A DNA stretch of 46,245 nucleotides from Methylobacterium crusticola (lineage in GTDB: Bacteria; Pseudomonadota; Alphaproteobacteria; Rhizobiales; Beijerinckiaceae): NCBI RefSeq assembly GCF_003574465.1, contig NZ_QOWC01000040.1, positions 1 to 46,245 on the forward strand. Reading direction: 5' to 3'. The position numbers were made by a program, and so were the translations under genes. The notes under the pieces were generated by a model that did no database searches, was not told the DNA's origin, and saw only the letters and a program-made list of their open reading frames with translations. Shown here piece after piece: positions 14,434-22,014 of this stretch (positions are counted from its first letter, which is position 1; each line of letters starts with the position of its first letter).

Positions 14434-15801
14434 TCAGGCCGGCAGCGGCAGGCCGGCGGCCTCGAGGGCGGCCGTCTGCCGGGCGGCCAGATCGTCGAGG
14501 GAGAAGCGGTCGATCTGGGCCTCGAACAGGCGGTGGTAGTTCAGCTCGGAGCGCAGGTGCAGGAACACCGCGCCGAGCCCCACGGCGGCCCGGTCCATAA
14601 ACACGAACTCCCGCGGCACCGTGACGGGCCCGCGCTCCTTGAGGGCGCGGTGGACCTCGAAGGCCTGCCGGCGGCCGTACTCGCCCGGCTTGACGCCGTC
14701 CGCCACCGTGCGGGTGCGGTCCTCCAGGAGCGGGCCGTAGATGAACCGCGCCCAGATGTTCAGGATGTCGATGAGCTCGCGGCTGAGCTTGCGGAAGCCC
14801 CAGCTCTCGTAGGCGTGGACGATGCGGGCCTGGTCGTCGTGCAGCAGCCCCTTGTAGAGGTCGACCACCCCGCCGACGAAGCGCGGATGAAAGATGCGGA
14901 TGCAGCCGTAATCGAGCAGGTTGATGCCCCGGGGCTCGCCGTCCTCGGAGAACACCGTGTAGTTGCCGAGATGCGGGTCGCCGTGGATCACCGCGGCGCG
15001 GCTGAAGGGGTGCCACCAGGCCTGGAACATGGCGTGGGCCAGGCGGTTGCGCAGCTCCAGCGGCCCCTGCGTGAAGGCCAGGATCTTCTCGCCCTCGAGC
15101 CAGCCCTGGGTGAGGAGCCGCTTCGTCGAGAGGTCGGGAAACACGGTCGGGACGCGCACGTCCGGGACGTCCCGCAGGATGTCGGCGTAGAGGGCGGCGT
15201 GCTTGGCCTCGCGGGCGTAGTCGAGCTCCTCGCGCACCCGGTCGCCGATCTCCTTGGCGATCTCCCGGGTGTCGATGGCGACGCTCATCCGCCGGTGCAG
15301 CGCGAAGGCGATCTCGAGCTGCTTCAGGTCCGCCTCGACGGCCGATTGCATGTCCGGATATTGCAGCTTGCAGGCGAGCGCCACGCCGTCCTGCGTGGTC
15401 GCCCGGTGGACCTGCCCCAGGGAGGCGGCCGCCGAGGGCCTGAGGTCGAACTGGCCGAAGCGGCCCTGCCAGCCGGGGCCGAGCTCCGCGGCCATGCGGC
15501 GCTTGACGAAGGCCGCGCCCATGGGGGGCGCCTCGGATTGCAGCTTCTGCAACTCCTGGGCGTATTCGGGCGGCAGCAGGTCCGGCACGGTGGCGAGGAG
15601 CTGGGCCACCTTCATGATCGGCCCCTTGAGGCCTCCGAGCGCCTGCGAGAGGGCGGCGGCGTTGGACAGGTCCTCGCCCTTGAGGCCGAAGAGCCGCGCG
15701 CCGGCCATCCGGGCCGCGACCCCGCCGACATTGGCGCCGACCCGGGCGTAGCGGGCGGCGCGGGCGGAGAAGCGATTGGCTTCGCGGTCGGAGACGGACA
15801 T
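14434..15801 (-). CDS. ABC1/AarF/UbiB-family atypical kinase
   Basis: The 455-residue protein carries the hallmarks of the ABC1/UbiB kinase-like family, linked to ubiquinone and isoprenoid lipid handling. In order these are LGGLKGPIMKVAQLLA (near 55-70, the KxGQ-type N-terminal motif in variant form), an Ala-rich loop AAASLGQVHRA (124-134), the nucleotide-binding lysine in CKLQYPD (144-150), the ExD-like EELDYAREA (191-199), the catalytic HGDPHLGNY (273-281) and the metal-binding LLDYG (295-299). All key residues are present. It is shorter than UbiB and lacks an obvious C-terminal membrane anchor, so it is better called an ABC1 paralogue than UbiB. It is monocistronic, between a csoR-like gene and the oxidase gene. 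Confidence 0.88.
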   Translation of the reverse strand: MSVSDREANRFSARAARYARVGANVGGVAARMAGARLFGLKGEDLSNAAALSQALGGLKGPIMKVAQLLATVPDLLPPEYAQELQKLQSEAPPMGAAFVKRRMAAELGPGWQGRFGQFDLRPSAAASLGQVHRATTQDGVALACKLQYPDMQSAVEADLKQLEIAFALHRRMSVAIDTREIAKEIGDRVREELDYAREAKHAALYADILRDVPDVRVPTVFPDLSTKRLLTQGWLEGEKILAFTQGPLELRNRLAHAMFQAWWHPFSRAAVIHGDPHLGNYTVFSEDGEPRGINLLDYGCIRIFHPRFVGGVVDLYKGLLHDDQARIVHAYESWGFRKLSRELIDILNIWARFIYGPLLEDRTRTVADGVKPGEYGRRQAFEVHRALKERGPVTVPREFVFMDRAAVGLGAVFLHLRSELNYHRLFEAQIDRFSLDDLAARQTAALEAAGLPLPA

Positions 15802-15911
15802 GCGGGAGGACTCGCGCGAGGGAACGCCTGCGGAACAGGTCTGCGCTAGATAAGCCCGCGGAACCGGACCGCCAGGGCGACCGGACAGCGCGGCCCCGGA
15901 GCGCCCGCCTC

Positions 15912-16223
15912 TCAGGTCTGGCGCAGCGCCGCCCGCAGCACGCGGACCATCTCGGCGACCGCGCCGTCGTGGTCCTGGCTGCGCACCGCGTAGTCGACCG
16001 AGGCGTCGAGATGGTTGCTGATCAGCTGGAGCGCCGCCTCGCGCACGGCCGCCGTGATGGCATTCATCTGCTGCACCTCGTCGAGGCAGTAGCGGTCCTC
16101 CTGCACCATCGCCTGCAGGCCTCGCACCTGTCCCTCGATGCGCTTCAGTCGCTGGAGGATCGGCTTCTTCTCGTCGTCGGTCCGCCGGATCTGAAGACGC
16201 CCGTCCGAGTACTGGTAATCCAT
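15912..16223 (-). CDS. CsoR/RcnR/FrmR-family transcriptional repressor
   Basis: A 103-residue all-helical repressor. The conserved IEGQVRGLQAMV of helix 1 and the Cys in YCLDEVQQMNAITAAV place it in the CsoR/RcnR/FrmR family, whose members sense Cu(I), Ni/Co, sulfide or formaldehyde. At the usual metal positions the Cys of helix 2 and the His in NHLDAS are present, but the residue equal to the second copper-binding Cys is Ser. This argues against classic copper sensing and favours an FrmR- or RcnR-like effector. No efflux or formaldehyde gene is adjacent. The upstream inverted repeat at 16304-16341 may be its operator. Confidence 0.88.
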   Translation of the reverse strand: MDYQYSDGRLQIRRTDDEKKPILQRLKRIEGQVRGLQAMVQEDRYCLDEVQQMNAITAAVREAALQLISNHLDASVDYAVRSQDHDGAVAEMVRVLRAALRQT

Positions 16224-16303
16224 CGCCTGCTTTCCCGACCGCTGTTCCGGCTCCGGTCGCTCGGGAGGGCGCGGGCGGCCCGGGCGATGTCGGGTGTCGG
16301 AGA

Positions 16304-16341
16304 AACGGTTGCCGTCCTGTCTCTGCGGAACACCAACCGTT
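16304..16341. promoter_or_regulatory. Inverted repeat upstream of the CsoR/FrmR-like gene
   Basis: AACGGTTG at 16304-16311 is answered by CAACCGTT at 16334-16341, a perfect 8-bp dyad with 22 bases between the arms. It lies 81-118 bases upstream of the repressor start. Spacing and position would fit an operator with two half-sites or a hairpin in the leader. The rest of 16224-16535 shows no gene I can support. Confidence 0.35.
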
Positions 16342-16535
16342 CCTATATCGAAGCCTGGCCGGTCAAGAGCAATCTCGCATCGTGGTCGGGCGCGACCGAC
16401 CGCCGGATGCGCCAGAACTTGGCGTCAGCCGCGCCGGCCCGCGGGTCCTCGCGCGCGAGAGGGAATTCGCGGGTCTCGCGGGAGCCGAGATCCGCTTCGC
16501 GCAAGGCGGGGCGGCCTCCGGCAGGCCGAGGGCGT

Positions 16536-16826
16536 TCACGCCTTGCGGCCGCCGAGGGAGCGGTAGACGCCCAGGCGCGCCTTCACGCGTTCCCGCGCGT
16601 CCTGCCCGCCGCGCTCGACGCTGCGCCGGTCCTGCGCCTGCACCGCCTCCGCGGCCTTGAGCGGCACGATCGCCAGCCCGGCGGCCGCGAGGGCATCGCC
16701 GTAGGCGTCGATGGCCGCGCGGGCGAGTTCCTCGGCGTCGTGGCCGCCGAGATTGTAGGGGCGGCCGAGGGCGGCATCCCGGGCCTGGATGGCCTCGGCG
16801 ACGAGCTTGGCGATGACGGTGCTCAT
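16536..16826 (-). CDS. Small conserved-looking protein of unknown function (96 aa)
   Basis: I do not recognise this 96-residue protein. From the ATG at 16826 it reads MSTVIAKLVAEAIQARDAALGRPYNLGG, then a second helical part (HDAEELARAAIDAYGDALAAAGL) and a basic end (VERGGQDARERVKARLGVYRSLGGRKA). It is mostly helical, soluble and without Cys or a signal peptide. It begins 14 bases after the stop of the next upstream minus-strand gene at 16840, so the two form an operon. Codon use resembles that of neighbouring genes, supporting a real gene. Confidence 0.6.
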   Translation of the reverse strand: MSTVIAKLVAEAIQARDAALGRPYNLGGHDAEELARAAIDAYGDALAAAGLAIVPLKAAEAVQAQDRRSVERGGQDARERVKARLGVYRSLGGRKA

Positions 16827-16839
16827 TCCCGGCCCGCTC

Positions 16840-17208
16840 TCAATGCGCTCGCCGCGAGGCGGAGAGCCGATCCCGAAACCGGGCATGGGCTTGCGAGAGG
16901 AGCCTGCGCTGGCGCGCGCCGACCCCGTCCCGGCCCGCGCCCGCGAACGACAGGACGCTCCGGTACAGGTCGTCCGCGGCCGCATCGAGGCCGGGGTTGC
17001 GCCCGACGAGGTCGCGCACGTCCCGCAGGGACGCGCCGATGTCCCGCAGGAACGCATCGACGTCCAGGGGGGACGCATCGACGTCCAGGGGGCGCGCGCC
17101 GGCCTCCGCGTCCCCCGGCTCCGGGCCGGGCCCGGCGATGCGCGCGAGAGCTTGGGCGATCGCGCTCAGCCGGCCTTCGAGCATCTCGTCGAGGAGGGCA
17201 GGGGTCAT
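16840..17208 (-). CDS. Hypothetical helical protein (122 aa)
   Basis: An unrecognised 122-residue protein starting MTPALLDEMLEGRLSAIAQALARIAG. After an acidic linker with an imperfect repeat (PLDVDAS, PLDVDAF; the DNA ACGTCCAGGGGGGACGCATCG is nearly duplicated around 17058-17090) it has two more predicted helices, one in FLRDIGASLRDVRDLVGRNPGL. No membrane segment or signal peptide is seen. It is the upstream member of a two-gene operon with the 96-residue protein and lies about 190 bases downstream of tRNA-Ala on the same strand. Confidence 0.55.
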   Translation of the reverse strand: MTPALLDEMLEGRLSAIAQALARIAGPGPEPGDAEAGARPLDVDASPLDVDAFLRDIGASLRDVRDLVGRNPGLDAAADDLYRSVLSFAGAGRDGVGARQRRLLSQAHARFRDRLSASRRAH

Positions 17209-17394
17209 CGATCGGGCTCGCTCATCCAGAGGCGCCGCTCAGGCCCGGGGCGGCGCACCGCACGGCGCCCCGGGCGGCCGGCCGCCCGACCCGCGTCGCG
17301 ACCGCTTGCATACCCGTTCACTGTGTCTGGAGAATTGCGGCCCCGCCGCGCCTCCCGAACCGGTCACCAACCCCCTCGGATCGTTGAGGAAGGG

Positions 17395-17470
<76 letters not shown>

Positions 17471-17582
17471 GGCGAGGCGGGGGCCTTGTAGGCCGGCCCT
17501 CCTCAGCCTGTCAATTCCCTTGGAAGCCCCGACGCCGCGCATGCGACCGCGCGCGGGGGCTCAAGGCTCTCACGGACCGCGC

Positions 17583-17870
17583 ATGCGCTCGATTCTCTGG
17601 CTCATCGACAACATCATCACGATCTACGTGTACCTGCTGATCGCCAGCGCGGTCCTGAGCTGGCTCGTGGCCTTCAACGTCGTCAACGTCCGCAACCCGA
17701 TCGTGTCGCAGATCGGCGACTTCCTGTTCCGGGTGACCGAGCCGGCCCTGCGCCCGATCCGCCGGATCCTGCCGAACCTCGGCGGCATCGACATCTCGCC
17801 GATCATCCTGGTCCTCGGCCTGTTCTTCCTGCGCAACCTGATGTTCGAGATCTTCGCCAGCCTTGCCTGA
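17583..17870 (+). CDS. YggT-family membrane protein
   Basis: The 95-residue product has the YggT layout: an N-terminal membrane helix ([24 protein letters not shown]), a conserved central segment ending [25 protein letters not shown] and a second helix ([19 protein letters not shown]). In bacteria it is linked to membrane assembly, division or osmotic tolerance, but its exact role is open. The ATG at 17583 was taken because the next residues match the family start. The next gene begins inside its last codons (8-base overlap), the yggT-yggU pairing seen in many Proteobacteria. Confidence 0.93.
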   Translation: MRSILWLIDNIITIYVYLLIASAVLSWLVAFNVVNVRNPIVSQIGDFLFRVTEPALRPIRRILPNLGGIDISPIILVLGLFFLRNLMFEIFASLA

Positions 17871-18192
17871 GGACGCCGCGCCCCTGCCGTGGCGGCCCGT
17901 CCCGGACGGGATCGAGGTCCGGGTCCGGGCGACGCCGCGGGGCGGGCGCAACGCCATCGACGGGATCGAGACGCGGGCCGACGGCCTCGGCGTCCTGCGG
18001 GTCCGCGTGCGGGCCGCCCCGGAGGCGGGGGCCGCGAACGCGGCGCTCCGCGAGGTGCTGCGGCGGGCGCTCGGCCGCCCGGCCGCCGCGGTGACGCTGA
18101 CGGCGGGCGCCCGCGCCCGCGACAAGCTCTTCCGCATCGCCGGCGACGCCGCCGTCCTGGCCCGCCGGCTCGCCGCCTGCACGGGCGCCTGA
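17863..18192 (+). CDS. DUF167/YggU-family protein
   Basis: A 109-residue protein of the DUF167/YggU family: [26 protein letters not shown], then [27 protein letters not shown] and [19 protein letters not shown]. These are the usual signature strands and the helix. Function is unknown in the whole family. The start is a TTG at 17863 inside the end of yggT, so translation is coupled; no better start gives the conserved N-terminus. Confidence 0.9.
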   Translation: MPEDAAPLPWRPVPDGIEVRVRATPRGGRNAIDGIETRADGLGVLRVRVRAAPEAGAANAALREVLRRALGRPAAAVTLTAGARARDKLFRIAGDAAVLARRLAACTGA

Positions 18193-18309
18193 TTGCCCGT
18201 TGTGCGCTGCCGCGAGGCGGGGCTTGACCCCCGGGCGCCCGTGCGCCTCATATCGCGCCGCCCCGGCGGGACCGCCGCCGGCCCCCGGGGCCCACCGTCA
18301 GGGACGACG

Positions 18310-19356
18310 ATGAAGACCGATCCAGGCCGCTACTTCGAGGATTTCCGCCTCGGGGAGACCATCCGCCACGCGACCCCCCGCACCGTCACGGGCGGCGACG
18401 CGGCGCTCTACACCGCGCTCTACGGGCCGCGCTTCGCGGTGCAGTCCTCCGATGCCTTCGCGGGGGCGTTCGGCTACCCGCGGGCGCCGCTCGACGACCT
18501 CCTGGTCTTCCACGTGGTGTTCGGCAAGACGGTGCCCGACGTCTCGCTCAACGCGATCGCGAACCTCGGCTACGCGGAGGGCCGCTTCCTGCGGCCCGTC
18601 TATCCCGGCGAGACCCTGTCGTCGGTCTCCGAGGTGATCGGCCTCAAGGAGAGCTCGAACCGCCAGACCGGCGTCGTCTACGTGCGCTCGACCGGGTACG
18701 ACGCGGCCGGCGGGGCGGTGCTGACCTACTGCCGCTGGGTGCTGGTGCGCAAGCGCGACCCCGCGGGCCCGGTCGGCCCCGAGGTGGTGCCCTCCCTCTC
18801 GGGCGCGGTGGCGCCCGCGGACCTGGCGCCCGCCCTCCCGGCCCTGGCCCCCGAGGCCTACGACGCCGGCCTCGCCGGCAGCCCGCACCGCCTCGGCGAC
18901 TACGCGGCCGGCGAGCGCATCGACCACGTCGACGGCATGACGGTCGAGGAGGCGGAGCACCAGATCGCCACGCGGCTGTTCCAGAACACCGCCAAGGTGC
19001 ATTTCGACGCCCACGCCGCGACGCAGACCCGCTTCGGCCGGCGCCTGATCTACGGCGGCCACGTGATCTCGCTCGCCCGGGCGCTGAGCTTCAACGGGCT
19101 CGCCAACGCCTTCGCGCTCGCGGGCATCAACGCCGGGCGCCACGTCGCGCCGCTGTTTGCCGGGGACACCGTCTACGCCTGGAGCGAGGTCAAGGCCGTG
19201 GCCGAGCTTCCCGGACGCCGCGACGTCGGGGCCCTGCGCCTGCGCACGGTGGCGACCAAGAACCAGCCCTGCGGCGCCTTCCCGGACAAGGTCGGCGACG
19301 CCTACGACCCGGCCGTGATCCTCGACCTCGACTACTGGGCACTGATGCCGCGCTGA
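18310..19356 (+). CDS. mcd: Mesaconyl-CoA hydratase (beta-methylmalyl-CoA dehydratase), MaoC double hot-dog
   Basis: A 348-residue protein with two MaoC-like hot-dog domains. The first begins YFEDFRLGETIRHATPRTVTGGDAALYTALYG, and the second begins near residue 190 with HRLGDYAAGERIDHVDGMTVEEAEHQIATRLFQNTAKVHFD and continues RRLIYGGHVISLARALSFNGL. This architecture, its length and the N-terminal sequence match mesaconyl-CoA hydratase, which interconverts mesaconyl-CoA and beta-methylmalyl-CoA in the ethylmalonyl-CoA pathway for glyoxylate formation on C1 and C2 substrates. It stands alone, not in a pathway cluster. The pathway assignment is from family resemblance and from the organism type. 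Confidence 0.88.
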   Translation: MKTDPGRYFEDFRLGETIRHATPRTVTGGDAALYTALYGPRFAVQSSDAFAGAFGYPRAPLDDLLVFHVVFGKTVPDVSLNAIANLGYAEGRFLRPVYPGETLSSVSEVIGLKESSNRQTGVVYVRSTGYDAAGGAVLTYCRWVLVRKRDPAGPVGPEVVPSLSGAVAPADLAPALPALAPEAYDAGLAGSPHRLGDYAAGERIDHVDGMTVEEAEHQIATRLFQNTAKVHFDAHAATQTRFGRRLIYGGHVISLARALSFNGLANAFALAGINAGRHVAPLFAGDTVYAWSEVKAVAELPGRRDVGALRLRTVATKNQPCGAFPDKVGDAYDPAVILDLDYWALMPR

Positions 19357-19360
19357 GCCG

Positions 19361-19816
19361 TCAGGCGTCGGTGCGGGCGGCGGTGAAGCGGCGGAAGGCC
19401 TCCAGGGTCTCGCGGCTGACGTGGTGCTCGATGCCCTCCGCGTCGCAGCGGGCGACGTGGGGGCTGACGCCGAGGGCGATGAGGAACGACTCGACGATCC
19501 GGTGGCGCTCCCGCGCCTCGGCGGCGAGGGCCCGGCCGGCCTCCGTGAGGAACACCCCCCGGTAGGGCCGCTGCTGCACGAGGCCCTCCTCGGCGAGGCG
19601 CTTGAGCATCTTGGCGACCGTGGGCTGGGCGACGCCGAGACGGGCCGCGATGTCGACCTGCCGGGCCTCGCCGCCGTCGCCGATCAGGTCGGCGATCAGC
19701 TCGACGTAATCCTCCACGAGCTCGAGCCTGCGCGCCTCGCGCACCTGCCGGAAGCCGGCGGAGTGAGCCTCGGCATCGACGAGGACGGGGTCGGACGGGC
19801 TGTCGTGGTCCTGCAT
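19361..19816 (-). CDS. mntR: MntR/DtxR-family manganese-responsive regulator
   Basis: A 151-residue regulator. A winged helix (about 30-90, [45 protein letters not shown]) is followed by the dimerisation and metal domain with [38 protein letters not shown]. The latter is the usual DtxR/MntR segment carrying Glu, His and Cys ligands. The short form without an SH3 domain and an N-terminal extension of about 25 residues match alphaproteobacterial MntR. It represses or adjusts manganese transport. It converges on mcd with only five bases between the stops. Confidence 0.88.
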   Translation of the reverse strand: MQDHDSPSDPVLVDAEAHSAGFRQVREARRLELVEDYVELIADLIGDGGEARQVDIAARLGVAQPTVAKMLKRLAEEGLVQQRPYRGVFLTEAGRALAAEARERHRIVESFLIALGVSPHVARCDAEGIEHHVSRETLEAFRRFTAARTDA

Positions 19817-19921
19817 GGAGTTCGCTTCGTCCGCCGCGGAAGGGTGCCTGGGCCGTCGAGACTTCTTAGCCGAGGACGTGCCGGGTGGGCAGAGGGCTGC
19901 CCCCGCCGGGCGGGCCACCCC

Positions 19922-19955
19922 CGGCGGGCCGGGCGGCCCCCGGCGGGCCGGGCGG
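19922..19955. repeat. Two-copy 19-base GC-rich tandem repeat
   Basis: CGGCGGGCCGGGCGGCCCC starts at 19922 and its copy at 19941, 19 bases apart, between the LysR stop and the mntR start. The unit can fold on itself, so it may act as a weak terminator for the LysR gene. No other content is seen in 19817-19959. Confidence 0.5.
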
Positions 19956-19959
19956 GGGT

Positions 19960-20850
19960 TCACGCGCCCTGCTCCCGCAGGTGCGCGACGAAGTCCTTGG
20001 CGAAGGGGGGCAGGGCGGCGAGGTCGCGCACGCAGATCGTCAGGTCGCGCACCGCCCAGGGATCCTCGAGGGCGACGATCGCGATCGCCATGGTGCGGGC
20101 GGCGCGCCGGGCCGTGGTCTCCGGCACGATCCCGAGGCCGGCCCGGCACTCCACGAGGCGGCAGACCGCGTCGAAGCCGCGCAGCTGCACCCGCAGCCGG
20201 AGCGGCCGGCCGATGCGGCCGGCCTTGCCGGCGAGGAACCGCGTCAGGGCGCTCGCCCGGTCGAGCCCGACGAGGTCGTGGCCGAGCACCTCGGCGAAGC
20301 TGACGGCGGCGCGCGCCGCCAGGGGGTGGTCGCTCGCCACCACCAGCACGAAGCGGTCGCGCCGGAACGGGAAGGTCTGGAGGCTTCCGGTCTCGACGGT
20401 GCCGGCGACGAGGCCGAGGTCGGCCGCGCCCTCGGCCACGAGGCCGACGATCTCGTCGGAGAGCCGCTCCTCGATGTCGACGCTGACCCCCGGATGCAGG
20501 GTCAGGTAGGCCGAGAGCGCCTCGGGCAGGAACTCGGTCAGCGCGTTGGTGTTCGACAGGACGCGGATCTGCCCGGCGGCGCCCCCCGCGTAGGCCGCGA
20601 GGTCCGCCTGAAGGCGCTCCACCCCGGACAGGATCGCGCGGGCATGCGCCAGCAGCGTGCGCCCGGCCGGGGTCGGGGTGACCCCCTGGCGGGCCCGCGT
20701 CAGGAGGGCCGCCCCGAGGGAGGCCTCCATGGCGCGGACGCGGTGGCTCGCCGCGGCGAGCGCGAGGTTGGCCCGCCCCGCCCCGTGGGTGATCGATCCC
20801 GCCTCGACGACGTGGCGGAAGAGGCTGAGATCGACGAGGTCGAAATGCAT
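19960..20850 (-). CDS. LysR-family transcriptional regulator
   Basis: The 296-residue protein has the LysR winged helix at 1-60 ([51 protein letters not shown]) and the two-lobe effector domain after about residue 90 ([36 protein letters not shown]). The start at 20850 was chosen as the family-typical N-terminus; the frame stays open upstream without support. The effector is unknown. It is divergent from sdhC, and two near-identical palindromes in the shared region (20890-20904 and 20959-20973) have the LysR-box pattern, so autoregulation and possibly control of the sdh operon are suggested. Confidence 0.92.
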   Translation of the reverse strand: MHFDLVDLSLFRHVVEAGSITHGAGRANLALAAASHRVRAMEASLGAALLTRARQGVTPTPAGRTLLAHARAILSGVERLQADLAAYAGGAAGQIRVLSNTNALTEFLPEALSAYLTLHPGVSVDIEERLSDEIVGLVAEGAADLGLVAGTVETGSLQTFPFRRDRFVLVVASDHPLAARAAVSFAEVLGHDLVGLDRASALTRFLAGKAGRIGRPLRLRVQLRGFDAVCRLVECRAGLGIVPETTARRAARTMAIAIVALEDPWAVRDLTICVRDLAALPPFAKDFVAHLREQGA

Positions 20851-20889
20851 GGCCGCGCTCCCGGAAGACTCGGGATGATGCCCGATTCT

Positions 20890-20904
20890 TTCGCCGAACG
20901 CGAA
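20890..20904. promoter_or_regulatory. Candidate LysR-type operator, copy 1
   Basis: TTCGCCGAACGCGAA is a perfect 5-bp dyad (TTCGC-N5-GCGAA), 40 bases upstream of the LysR start. It fits the T-N11-A rule of LysR-type binding sites. A second copy differing by one central base lies 69 bases further away. Confidence 0.5.
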
Positions 20905-20958
20905 GGCACCGCGCGCCCCGGGCCGAGGGCGCGTCCCGCCGCCGCCCCGGGCGTATCC

Positions 20959-20973
20959 TTCGCCGGACGCGAA
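20959..20973. promoter_or_regulatory. Candidate LysR-type operator, copy 2
   Basis: TTCGCCGGACGCGAA repeats copy 1 with one change in the central five bases; both arms are identical. It lies about 110 bases from the LysR start and 170 bases from sdhC, in the only noncoding DNA shared by the two divergent genes. Confidence 0.5.
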
Positions 20974-21080
20974 GCCTGGGTCAACGAGAGCCGCATTGCG
21001 AACCGGACCAGTTCCAAGGAGGAATGGCGCGCCCGCGCTGCGCCGCCCCGGACGGCCGGTCGCGTTGCGCACCGGTGACG

Positions 21081-21113
21081 GAGCCGGTACGTGACCTAGT
21101 TTAGAGCCGGTAC
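21081..21113 (+). promoter_or_regulatory. Direct repeat in the sdh leader
   Basis: GAGCCGGTAC occurs at 21081-21090 and 21104-21113, 23 bases apart (about two helical turns), ending 30 bases before the sdhC ATG. Direct repeats of this spacing beside a start suggest an activator or repressor site, but a chance repeat in GC-rich DNA is possible. Confidence 0.35.
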
Positions 21114-21143
21114 AGCTTCACGGACCCCCGAAGGATCGCAACG

Positions 21144-21560
21144 ATGGCCGACACCGCAAGGCCCCCATCCCCCGGCAGGCCGGTCGTCCGGCCGCTCTCG
21201 CCGCACCTCCAGATCTACCGCTGGACCTGGACGATGGCGATGTCGGTGGTGCACCGCATCACGGGCGTCGCGCTCTACGGCGGCACCGCGCTGGTGGCGA
21301 TCTGGCTCGTGTCCCTGGCGGCGGGCCCCGGCGCCTACGGGCCGGTGGCGTGGTTCTTCGGCTCGATCCTCGGGCGGCTGATCCTGTTCGTCTACACCTG
21401 GATCCTGATGCACCACATGCTCGGCGGCATCCGCCACCTGGTCTGGGATTTCGGCCACGGCATGGAGCCCGGCACGCGCATCGCGATGGCGAAGTACACC
21501 CTGGTGGGCTCGGCCGCGCTGACCCTGGTGATCTGGGTCGTCGGCCTTCTGGCCCGCTGA
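21144..21560 (+). CDS. sdhC: Succinate dehydrogenase cytochrome b556 subunit
   Basis: A 138-residue membrane anchor of complex II. The signature RPLSPHLQIYRWTWTMAMSVVHRITGVALYGG near residues 18-50 carries the conserved Ser, Arg and His around the quinone site. Three helices follow, with the heme-ligand region MHHMLGGIRHLVWDFGHG at the end of helix 2. It starts the sdhCDA-vapD-sdhB operon and is followed by sdhD after 15 bases. Confidence 0.96.
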   Translation: MADTARPPSPGRPVVRPLSPHLQIYRWTWTMAMSVVHRITGVALYGGTALVAIWLVSLAAGPGAYGPVAWFFGSILGRLILFVYTWILMHHMLGGIRHLVWDFGHGMEPGTRIAMAKYTLVGSAALTLVIWVVGLLAR

Positions 21561-21575
21561 GAAGGAGCGTTCGCG

Positions 21576-21989
21576 ATGGTCGACAACCGCCCCGAGATCC
21601 GTCCCTCGATCCGCACCCCGCTCGCCCGCACCAAAGGCCTCGGCCCGGCGCACCACGGCACCCGCGAGTGGTGGCTCCACCGCGTCACCGCGGTCTCGAA
21701 CGTGCCCCTGATCCTCGCCTTCGTGGTGATCGTCGCCCTGATGGCCGGCCGGCCCTACCCGGAGGCGGTGCAACTCCTGTCCCAGCCCTTCGTGGCGATC
21801 CTGCTGATCCTCGGCGTGATCTCGGTCACCAACCACATGCGGATGGGCCTTCAGATCGTCATCGAGGACTACGTCCACGACAAGGGACTGAGGATCGCCG
21901 CCGTGATCGCCAACAACTTCTACTGCGTCGTCGTCGCGGTTGCCTGCCTGTACGCCATCGTGCGGGTGAGCCTGCGGGCCCTCGCGTGA
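21576..21989 (+). CDS. sdhD: Succinate dehydrogenase hydrophobic membrane anchor
   Basis: The 137-residue second anchor subunit of complex II. It begins with the typical [34 protein letters not shown], then three membrane helices with the conserved [20 protein letters not shown] loop carrying the heme and quinone-site His and Asp-Tyr pair. GAAGGAG lies upstream of its ATG, between sdhC and sdhA. Confidence 0.96.
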   Translation: MVDNRPEIRPSIRTPLARTKGLGPAHHGTREWWLHRVTAVSNVPLILAFVVIVALMAGRPYPEAVQLLSQPFVAILLILGVISVTNHMRMGLQIVIEDYVHDKGLRIAAVIANNFYCVVVAVACLYAIVRVSLRALA

Positions 21990-22014
21990 CCCTTCAGCCC
22001 TAGGAATCGACGCC

